Shown in pieces: positions 55,479 to 64,000 of a stretch of DNA of 64,000 nt (position 1 is its first letter; the number at the start of each line of letters is the position of its first letter). The notes below the pieces were generated by a model that ran no database searches, was not told the origin of the DNA, and was given only the letters and a program-made list of their open reading frames with translations. The stretch is from Auriscalpium vulgare. Its lineage: Eukaryota; Basidiomycota; Agaricomycetes; Russulales; Auriscalpiaceae. The stretch is taken from assembly GCA_019915015.1 (NCBI GenBank), contig JAHBBC010000002.1:1364001-1428000 (forward strand), written 5' to 3'. A program made the translations under genes and the position numbers.

Positions 55479-56063
55479 TGGCGAGAGACCAGGGGAAGTG
55501 GGGAGATGAATTGAAGTAGAGAGCAGATGGTCTACCGTCCTGGGGGGCTGGGTTTATTCCCGCTACGAATAGTAGTGGGTCTTGTACTGCAATCGTGGCC
55601 CATTTTACTGCAATCGGGGGGTGGATCTGGCAAAAGCTGTGCACTGAGTTCGAACCTCGGCACCTCCCACACCTTCATTGTCTTCTCCTTGAGTCTTGAC
55701 CACGAACACGTTATTGTCTTCTCCCTCTATTACACAGCACATCAGCCCAGAATGTCCGTACCTGTAGGTAGCTGGGAATTTGTAATGTCCGCGGCGGGAC
55801 GGCTGAGGACCAATGAAATTTGAGATCCGGAGCCGGACAGATCAGGGCGATTTGAGATCTATGAGATCCGGCGCCAGATAGATCTGGGCGGCTAGATATC
55901 GAGCCACGTGCTTGACGCGTCGTCTGAATTTGCTCTAAGTCGCGCCTGTCTGCGACGCACACTTGTCCGCTACCGCACCGGCTCTCCATCCGCCGCCATC
56001 TTCGACGCTCGCCACCGTCTCCGCTCTCTCCGACCGTCCTATCCTCCTCCTGCTCAAGTCAAC
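55479..56063. other. Left flank and probable left end of the transposon
   Basis: The part up to about 55780 is the F-box promoter side. From 55795 to 55905 short repeats of gagatc(c)gg, gagccggacagatc and gcgccagatagatc are clustered, as expected for subterminal transposase-binding repeats. The exact terminus was not found. Confidence 0.45.
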
Positions 56064-59000
56064 ATGCACCCGCGACCTCGCGACATCGCCTTGCGGGCTT
56101 GTCCGTGCTCTACATGCCTCAAGACCAACGCGCAGCAGCAGCCGAAGACGATATGGAATCATATGCAGAAGGAGAGAATGGCTACCCAGGTTGTAGGCAA
56201 TGAAGAGGAAAGGCAGAAAGCAAGCAGTAGCAAGCGAGTAGCTGCTGCTGAGTGGCCCGATCACCATCGTCGTCGCAGCCGCTCCCCATCTCTTGCGTCG
56301 CGCGCACCATTCTCGCCTGCGCCTCTCAACAATGCCGAAGAGGACTTCATTATGGACGATGGACGATGGGGCTCCCTCGCAGCTAGTCCCGCAGCTGGGG
56401 CCCGGGAACCCAGCTTGGAACCTGGAGGTGCGTCGCAGTTGCATCTCAGGCGCATATATGCTGATAAGTAACGAGTACCAGGGACACATACACCACAAAC
56501 ATGGTCCCCCCCGCCGCACGATTCCTCTTCAGACACAGCAGCTAGACCCGCAGCTGCGTCCCGGGAGCTCAGCATGGAATTTGCAGGTGCGTTACACTGC
56601 ATCTCAGGCGCATATGTGCTGATCAAGTACCCAGGACCAGGCTCACCTACACCACAAATGTGGTCTCCCCCGCCACGCGATCCCTCTCCAGTAGCCCCCG
56701 ACGCCTTCGACGACGCCTTTAACGACCTCTTCGAGGTCCTGGACGGTGACCGCCGACCCGGCGCATATATGCGACCCACCGTCGAAGACGCCTCGAGCTC
56801 AGACGACGAACTAGACGGGCTCTACCGCGCTGATCGTGCTCGTGCTCCTCTTCTGCCTCTGTCTGACCATGACGACGCTGGGACTGACCATGAAGACGCT
56901 TCCAACGACGACCTTTCAGACGAGGAGCTGCCTGTGCTTGACGACGACCCTCTGTTTCGGACGCATGAGCAAGTATTTGATGGCCCTGTGCGGGACGACG
57001 TCTCGCTTGACGATATCGACTCCGGCCCGCCCCCTGCTTTCTCTGAGCACCCCTGGATTCGCAATTCGTATGTCACGGCATATCTGCAGGTCGCTTTTCA
57101 TGGCGCTACGGAACAATCAATCAAACTGTACCTGGAAACGCAGTATGATACACTGATGGCTGTCAAGCGCGCTACTGGTGCTCGCATCTCAGGCTTGGAA
57201 AACATGGCGCGCACGCTGAGAACTGCAGAGCGTCGCCTTGGGCTCGACCCCGACATGTATATTGTCTATTACTTCCTGTGCGACAAATGCTGGCACCGTC
57301 ACCTGCCATCCGAGCTCTACGGCCTGGAGGGCCCCTCGTGCACTCAGCCAAACTGCTCAGGGACGTTGTATGTCACGAAGACGTTGGCCGACGGCAAGAC
57401 CAAGCGCACGCCCGTCAAGGTTCTTCCGACGGCACCCCTCATTCCCATGATCCAGCGACTCCTCCTTCGCCCTGGCAAGTTCGACGAGTTCCAGCACTGG
57501 CGCGGCGAGGGGGATGAACCGGGGCCTGCTGCGCCCATCCGGCCACCCGAGGATGCTCTGCATGGTGCAGACGCTTTTGCCGACAAGCACAAGCGTATGT
57601 ATGACATTTATGACGGCTATGGCTGGCGCGCTATCCAGGCGGGGCTCCAGCGGCGCCGCGGCGGCAAATGGGGCCTCGAGGATGTTGATGTCAAGAACAT
57701 CCATCAACGGTTCGTCTCCCTCCCTTGCGGACTGGTCTTCATGATCAATATCGACTGGTGAGTCGAGTTTCCGGCCGCATCTTCTTAGCTCACGCGTGCT
57801 TTTAGGTTCAGCCCAATGAAACGTAGCCGTGGGTACTCCACGGGCGCGGTCTATGTCAACATATGCAACAACCCCCGTTCCAAGCGGTTTGCGCCGGAGG
57901 AGACCATCCTCGTCTGTTCTATTCCCGGACCCCGCGAGCCTACGCAAGAGCAACTCAATGAAATCTTGGAGCCGCTTGTTCGGGACTTTATACGACTCTA
58001 CGGAGGTATGTTCAGTTATGCTGCACGATGGTCATTGAGCCCAAAAGGATTGCAGGTATCAATATGCGCGTGCACGGCCAAGCTGAGCCCGCGCCAATTC
58101 ACGGCACAATGTACATCGAAGCGTCCGACCTCCCGGCCAGTCGCAAGTCAGGCGGCCTGCATGGCGTCACACACAACATCTTCATGTGCACGACCTGTTA
58201 CCAACCGCTGTCCGGGCTGGTTTGCCGCGACTGTTTCGATCCATCAAGTACGAGCTTCACCTCTGTATATTCCGGCGACTAAATATTTCGCAGAATTCAA
58301 GCTGCGAAACGATTGGCGCTATCTCAAATATCAGCTCAAGTGGAAGTTAACGGACGACCCTGATGTGCGCAAGGAAATTGAGGACAAGCGAGGCGCGCGT
58401 TGGACTCCTTTGAGTGCGATGCCCAACTTCATGCCGTCAAGGGACACGCCGCCAGATTTCATGCATGGCGCTCTGCTTGGTACGAATTTATTTACCCTCG
58501 AATGCTCTCATTAACAGCGCTGCTCGCAGGTGAAGTCAAACATGTGACAAACGGCATTCTCGTCAAGATGGGGATGTTCACGGCGCGATCACACAACGAC
58601 AAGCCGCTCGAGAAGCTCGACGAAATGCTGTCAAGGATCACATGGCCATCGTCGATGACCCGCATTCCGAAGAAGGTACGTACTACCTTGCAATCTCATT
58701 GTTATTTTCCTTACGCTTCAGGATGCAGCTCGTCTCAATCTCGAAGGCAGACGAGTGGCGCAATTTTGCCCTCGTTCTTCCCCTCCTCCTCTTCCATGCC
58801 TTCCAGATCAACGGCGAAATTCCGGACGAGGACGCACCGTACCCTAAGGACTCTACGAAGGCAAGCGAAGGGCTTGACCAGGCAGAAGGTTTGATGCAGC
58901 AACGCCGTCGCGCAAACCTCGGGCGACAAGCTGATGCAACGGCAAGCGATATCGAAGACAATTACGATACTGAAATGAACAGGAACTATCGCCATCACTA

Positions 59001-60290
59001 CGCCAACATCCTCGACTTCATCTCCGGCAACCGCATCATTATGTCTCAGTCAATTACCCCGGACGAGGCGCGGCGGGCTGAGGACTACCACGGCCGCGCG
59101 ATGCGCTCTTGGGCTGACATGAATTGTCATCTCACTCCGTACTGCCACCTCATGATGCACGGTACGCCCGCAATTTATCGGCTCGGCCCCGTTTACGGCT
59201 TTTGGTGTTTTGGCAACGAGCGCAACAACGGGCGACAGGTCAAGGTGAATACCAACGGACACGGTGGCGGAGAGCTTGAAGGTACGCTCATGAGAAGCTG
59301 GATCAAGCGATTGCTCCTGTACGATTTGGTGAGTGCCGTGACCGGACGCCGAGTTGAACTGACTATGCGCTATATTAGATCAATCATTTCCTCGCCATTG
59401 AAGACCCAACAGAAGAGGACACGTCCGCTCTACGACACTTAAAGGAACACATACGCAAGACGAGTAAATCGAACAATCGAGGTAGCCTGATAGAACAAAT
59501 TTTTGCGCAGAGGTGTGGCACGAACGGTGCGTTCTGCGTCCTGATGCACTTCCCTTCCCGGTATCTGAAGCGTCACAGGTGATGGGGTGATTTATTCGCG
59601 CGGGACGACTTGCAATCTTCACGCACTTGGGCTGTACAACCTCGTATTTGCCTACCTTCAAGACCGGTGGCGCGACGATGTCAATCTCGTAGTAGATGCC
59701 GGGAACTGGGACGAGGGTGAACCATTCGTCACGCGATCGGTGACGGCTCATTCTCATTGCTTCGTGAACGAGAGGCGGTTCGGAGCGGCGACTGCCCTGC
59801 ACGGGGTCGGCGTGTCATACACATTCATTGACATGAATATCCCAGTCCGCATCAAGTATATTTTTACAGTGAAACACACGCTGGAAGACGCAGAGGAGCC
59901 CCCACTCACAGCGGGCGTCGCTATCGTCCAGCGTTTTGTGCGAGACGATGACATGCCAGAGATGCCCTGGTACCTTCAGTGTGTTCATTTGCCCTGCCTT
60001 TGTAATTTGTGCTCATATTCTCCAGCGCCACCGACCTCGGATACTCGACCTGGCTCGCAGACGTGTTAGGCAAGGACGAGGCGGTCAGCACGACTAGGCT
60101 GACCGGCCATTTTGCCCTCGGCGATCTCCCCTGGGACGACGGCCACAGGGAGATTGATTTGTGGGTTACCATGTCCGGAAACCATGTGAGCCCGTCGCGC
60201 GTACCGTCTGAGACCCTTACGAACGCAATTCAGATGACACAAGAACCTGATTTCGACATTGAAGAGGCAGGCGCTATCGGCGCAGATTGA
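56064..60290 (+). CDS. Plavaka-type transposase
   Basis: The start MHPRPRDIALRACPCSTCLK has the Cys/His motif CPCSTC...TIWNHMQKERM found at the start of many Plavaka transposases. A long acidic linker follows (DDLSDEELPVLDDDPLFRTH). The core includes SYVTAYLQVAFHGATEQSIK, YYFLCDKCWHRHLPSELYGL with a zinc-binding CDKC...C...C set, VLPTAPLIPMIQRLLLRPGK, VFMINIDWFSPMKRSRGYST, GAVYVNICNNPRSKRFAPEE, LVCSIPGPREPTQEQLNEIL, HNIFMCTTCYQPLSGLVCRD and TPPDFMHGALLGEVKHVTNG. Later parts are YGFWCFGNERNNGRQVKVNT and NHFLAIEDPTEEDTSALRHL. The last exons give SYTFIDMNIPVRIKYIFTVK and end at IEEAGAIGAD. Several short introns fit (for example near 57762-57805, 58003-58053, 58249-58293). A frame break near 59580 (gatggggtgattt) is not explained by a clear intron, so the copy may be inactive. 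Confidence 0.7.
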
Positions 60291-60341
60291 TATTTACACG
60301 TTTGTCTAGCGAGTCTTTTTTGTCCGCTTCTGATCTCTCAT

Positions 60342-63300
60342 TCAGGCCCGCCCAGCTGTCGACGTCCTCTGCGATCGCCTCCGGGTTACCATCCCCGCCC
60401 CTTCCCCACTCTGCGACGGCGCCGCTTCCTTTTCATCGTCCACAATGAACCACGGTCGATCTTGCTCGGGGTGGGCTTCGATCCATTTGGGATCGATGAA
60501 GCGGCGCCCAATCGTCTTGCCAGCATTACCAACGTCCGGCAGGGGCACTTCAATAGGGTTCCCGCGCTTTCTCTTGTGGAACTTGTGCTCCCTGGCAACT
60601 TGTGCGTCCAGCGTCTTCAAGAGCGAATTGAGCTGAAACACACGCCGTTGTCAAGTCTCCGGTTGATCTCTCGTCTCAGGGACACTTACCTCGGTAATTC
60701 GATACGCCGGCGCGCGCGTAACGTATGGCGCTGTTGACTCCACCTTTCGCTTCTTGCCCTTGCGCGGCGGACTATGTCTCACTTCAACTTCTTCGGTGCT
60801 CAGCGCGTCGACCCCTTGCTCGTCTTCTTCTCCCCCAGACTTGTCAATGGACTGGTAGGCCACCTCCTCTATCCAGTCATACTCCGGCCCTTTGAGCGCC
60901 GGCACCTGGTGGCGATGCTGCTTGCGCAGAGTGGCTTTCTGGAGAAGCCGGTGAGTTACCTTGCCGACATCAAAAAATTGTCACTTTACCGTCGCCTGAC
61001 GTCCTCTCAGACGTTTGACCCTATTTGCGGCCTCTTTTTCTCCAGGCCCCTTCTGCTGAGTCTTCCACGCTGTCTTCCAGGATGTAAATGTTGTGTGGAT
61101 TGCGTCTCGGAACGTCTTGGTCGACATGCTCTTCAAGGCATCGGCGGACATCTCTTTGGACCACCGATGCCCATGTTGCCTGATTTTTTCCTCCACCTCA
61201 GAAAACCATACCTTACTGTTCGCCGGCCAATCCAGATCCCACCGTGGGCGCAAGATTCGGGTCGTCACCGTCGTTTCCTCGTCGTCTCCCGCGCCTGAGA
61301 TGATTTCCTCGATGACCTCCCAGTACGGCAGGGGTTCGCCGGACACGGCGGGTATGGGATCTGGGAGGCACGTCGTGTCGGTTATTCGCATCATTCCCAT
61401 GAGGCACGCCCGAATGACGGCCTGAATAAATGTGAGTGATCTTGTACCTGCGTAATATAACATGCGACTTACCGAGAACGTGTTGTTTCGTTTTGTTCCT
61501 TGTCCTTCGTCTTTCGCAGCGCTTCCGCCTCCTGGGCCTCCCGTCGCTACCAGCTCAGCCAACTGCCCCTCCAAGGTTGCGATGCGGTTTTCCAAGGCTT
61601 CCAATTCGTCCTTCCTGTCGGCTTTTGCGCGTTCCAGCTCCTTGGTCAGTTTCTTCAACTGCTCTTTGGTCTTCTTGTCGATGTGTTTGAGCTCACGGAT
61701 GTCATCGCGAAGGCCATTCACGTCGTTGCTGAGGCGTTTTTGTGTTTTCGGGCGGACAGGAGCTTGAGACGAAGGTGAGTGATTTGTCCTGCTCGAACAC
61801 GCACGTACTCACATTCATCGGTGGCCCTGGGTGTTCCGTACAGGTCCTCATCGCTGTCCACCTCGTTGAACTTGCGCTTGCGCATGTGCCGTCCCCTCTG
61901 TTCCTCGCCTTCACCATGACTCTCGTCCTGGCTGGCCGCTTCCTCTCGAGCACGCGATTCCATCGCCCTCTCGTCTTTCTTCCTGGCCAATGCCTCTCGC
62001 ACGCGGACCCGCTCCCGCTCCTTCATGCGCTCCATCTCCTCCGCCCGCTTCGCCTCCGCCCGCTTCGCCTCCGCCCGTCTCGCCTCCTCCGCCCGCTTCG
62101 CCTCCTCCGCCCGTCTCACCTCTTCCTCCACGCGCTTTGCCTCCTTCTCGCGACGAGCCTCTGCGCGTCTTGTCTCGGCCATTCGACGAGCCTTTGCTTC
62201 AGCCGCCCGACTCACTTCCGCATCCCGACGAGCTTCTTCATCCGCTGCACGCTTTCTCGCTGCTTCCCACCTTGCGGCATCCTCCGCCTCTTGACGTTCG
62301 GCTCGACGCGCCTTAGCTTCCTCGGCGCGCTTGTCCTCTGCGTCCCGCTGCATCTTCGCCTCAGCGCGCTTAGCCTCGGCCTCTGCCTGCACGCGGTCCT
62401 CCTTCGTGCGCTCCGCCTCCTTGATGAACTTCATCCACTCCTCCTCCTCGGCGTCATCCTCCTCTGCTGCTTGTGCGCCTCCTGCTGTCTGCGTCTGCGC
62501 GTGCGCTCCCCCTCCTTGCATTCCTGCACCCCCCGCCCTCGGAGCTTCCTCTACGCGCGTCCGGTCCGGTTGCTTCCCGCGAGCGACTCGTGCACGCCGG
62601 GCCTGTTCTAGGGCTTCTAGCCGCTGCACCAACTCCGTCTCCTCTTGAGCGCGCTTGGCTTGAAACGCTTCATGCTCCTGTCGGAGGCGCTCTTCCTCGC
62701 GTGCTAGCTCCTCTTCTTCGTCGTGTTCCCAGGCCGGGCCGTCGTTGTCTCCATGAACGCTCGCCTGCGCCTGCCTGTCTGGCGATGGCACTTGGAACTC
62801 CTGGAGACAGTACCGGTACGTTAGCGAGATCAAATCTCCATCTCGTCATGTTACTCACATGTCCGTCCCTTGATCCCTCGCGCGTAGCACCATCTTCTGT
62901 CGCCGCCAACGGTCCGGCTGCGAAGGCACGAACACGCTCTTCAAAATCGTCTTGATGCCCTGGAGACCATCACGAAGGTAAGCAGTGCATCGCAATCATA
63001 GAAGCAAATTAACTCACACCCCGAGTCCAGAGTCGTTGCTTCCGATTCCATATGCATGGATGAATCCAGGAAGTCGTCCATGGGTGCGTCATCGGCTGTT
63101 AGATCTAGAGCAGGCTCCGGAGTCGCCTGATGGGTAGCAGCAGGGGCGGGTTCCGAGTCTGTGGACACAGCGCGCGCGATCACGAAGGTATTCTCAGCAC
63201 GTTGCCCTCGTTCAAGCAATGAAACTCACCGCCTGAGATCACAGTCTCCGCCTTCAACCGCATTGCCGCAAAAGGATCCAGGAAGCCGTCCACAGGCCCA

Positions 63301-63515
63301 TGAGGTCGACTCGGAGGAGGTTCCTGTGCGGGCTTTTGGGCAGCGGCGCGTGTCCGAGGCCTCTAGGCGGTTTCTGTGGGCGGCGCACGCGCACGACGCG
63401 CGCCTTTGCCGCTGGCAGCCGGCGCCTTGGCACTTGAAGGCGGCGGGTCGGCCATTAGCGCGTCGATATCGACGACTTGCTCGGTACGTTTGGCGGGTTT
63501 TTTGCGTCCTTTCAT
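60342..63515 (-). CDS. Coiled-coil accessory protein of the transposon
   Basis: Starts MKGRKKPAKRTEQVVDIDAL. It has an Ala/Pro-rich basic segment (KAPAASGKGARRARAPPTE) and acidic motifs (DLTADDAPMDDFLDSSMHME). A very long charged helix (about 62690-61880) follows with runs such as EEVRRAEEAKRAEEARRAEA. A second coiled coil is RELKHIDKKTKEQLKKLTKE. The C-terminal region is ordered: CLMGMMRITDTTCLPDPIPA, RPRWDLDWPANSKVWFSEVE, MSTKTFRDAIHTTFTSWKTA, HQVPALKGPEYDWIEEVAYQ and IGRRFIDPKWIEAHPEQDRP. Plavaka-like elements often carry a second gene of this kind whose function is unknown; a DNA-bridging or regulatory role is only a guess. Several introns (near 62875-62830, 61790-61745, 61470-61420, 61010-60960, 60700-60610) are implied. 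Confidence 0.65.
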
Positions 63516-64000
63516 GAGTGCGGGGTGGGTGCTAACGGGCAGGACGCAGGAGCCTTCGCACCCAGCGACCAGCCAATATTCCCCGAGCCCGACGACGATC
63601 CTGGCCCGACAGCTTTTGATGGGTCTCACAGGATGCAGCGGGGGCGATGAACGGATACATATTTTGCTGTCCCGCATGCTCAGATCGCTTCCTAGACGTT
63701 GTAGCAAGCCACTGTATTATTTTTGTATTTTATACGATTTATTCTGCACCGCCAGCAGCTGTACAGAGGCGGGACGGGCGACTGGTCTGCCTCCGGGAAT
63801 GGTCAGGACACGTCAGGACGTGCGGAAAGCCCTTTGGATGCCCAGAGCATGCCCGGAGCGTTGACAGGTCTTGGCATCTCACGGGCATTCGGAAGATCCC
63901 GCGGATGTCCGGGGCCGGACATCGGGGCCGAGGTCCTGTGAATTACAAGCCGCACAAGTCGACACACTGGAACCACTCCAATATCCACCAATATAACCAC
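63516..64000. other. Right flank of the transposon
   Basis: Promoter side of the coiled-coil gene. Contains GC-rich subterminal-like repeats (atgcccagagcatgcccgg near 63839; gatgtccggggccggacatc near 63903). No protein-coding gene supported. Confidence 0.45.

Larger units (their letters stand above)
55780..64000. mobile_element. Plavaka/CACTA-type DNA transposon, right end possibly beyond the window
   Basis: Two convergent genes occupy almost the whole element: a transposase (+, 56064-60290) and a coiled-coil protein (-, 60342-63515), with 51 bp between their stops. The transposase N-terminus (ACPCSTCLKT...TIWNHMQKER) and core (IDWFSP, GAVYVNICNNPRSKRF, IPGPREPT, PPDFMHGALL) match the Agaricomycete Plavaka group of CACTA-like transposases. 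The right flank has repeated cgggcat, cggatgtccggggccgg and cggacatcggggccg words near 63880-63935; the left flank has ccggagccggac-type words. No terminal inverted repeat or target-site duplication could be fixed, so both boundaries are approximate. Confidence 0.7.

Noticed and set aside
56895..56940. DDLSDEEL shared by the transposase and the kinases
   Set aside because: A short acidic motif that arises easily; the surrounding DNA is unrelated, so no common origin is claimed.
61742..62611. Leu/Arg-rich plus-strand frame opposite the coiled-coil gene
   Set aside because: It is the complement of the Glu/Arg/Ala repeat codons and has no independent support.

Overview
The window is nuclear DNA from a filamentous basidiomycete, most likely an Agaricomycete (the class is an inference). 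The genes carry many short introns (about 45-60 nt, GT...AG). Conserved genes match fungal or human families closely. A DUF6534-type membrane protein, F-box-like proteins and a Plavaka/CACTA-type transposon also point to mushroom-forming fungi. Every splice structure was read by eye. Where splice sites and frame agreed I give exon coordinates; elsewhere only a span.

Layout. 0.7-2.2 kb: secreted clan-A glycosidase. 2.7-3.5 kb (-): small Ser/Pro-rich protein. 4.1-5.1 kb: decayed tandem repeat. 5.6-6.6 kb: BTB protein. 7.1-7.7 kb: PHF5A/Rds3 splicing factor. 9.0-9.9 kb: four-TM MARVEL-like protein. 10.5-14.0 kb: PB1 plus multi-ZZ-finger protein. 14.4-15.6 kb: ribosomal protein eS4. 15.8-28.0 kb is an accessory island: a module of a phosphotransferase-like kinase plus a DUF7770-like protein is present twice in inverted orientation around a SIRT5-like sirtuin, followed by two more tandem kinase copies (four kinases in all). 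29.0-30.2 kb: F-box-like protein. 30.8-31.4 kb (-): unknown protein. 31.8-34.8 kb (-): Sec1/Munc18 protein. 35.6-37.8 kb: carnitine acyltransferase. 38.1-41.2 kb (-): TFIP11/Ntr1 spliceosome-disassembly protein. 41.5-43.6 kb: DUF6534-type membrane protein. 43.9-44.6 kb (-): broken F-box paralogue. 44.8 kb (-): intron-containing tRNA-Pro(AGG). 45.0-46.6 kb: proteasome ATPase Rpt4. 47.0-50.6 kb: Vac14. 50.9-52.1 kb (-): tyrosine phosphatase. 52.6-54.0 kb: protein with three diverged repeats, split by a frame change. 54.3-55.5 kb (-): F-box-like protein. From about 55.8 kb to the right edge: a Plavaka/CACTA-type DNA transposon with a transposase and a convergent coiled-coil gene.

The housekeeping genes (splicing, translation, proteasome, exocytosis, vacuolar lipid signalling, acyl-carnitine metabolism) are not in one pathway and read as an ordinary chromosome arm. 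The unusual parts are the kinase/DUF7770/sirtuin island, the three-repeat protein, the decayed repeat near 4-5 kb, and the transposon with its structural defects.
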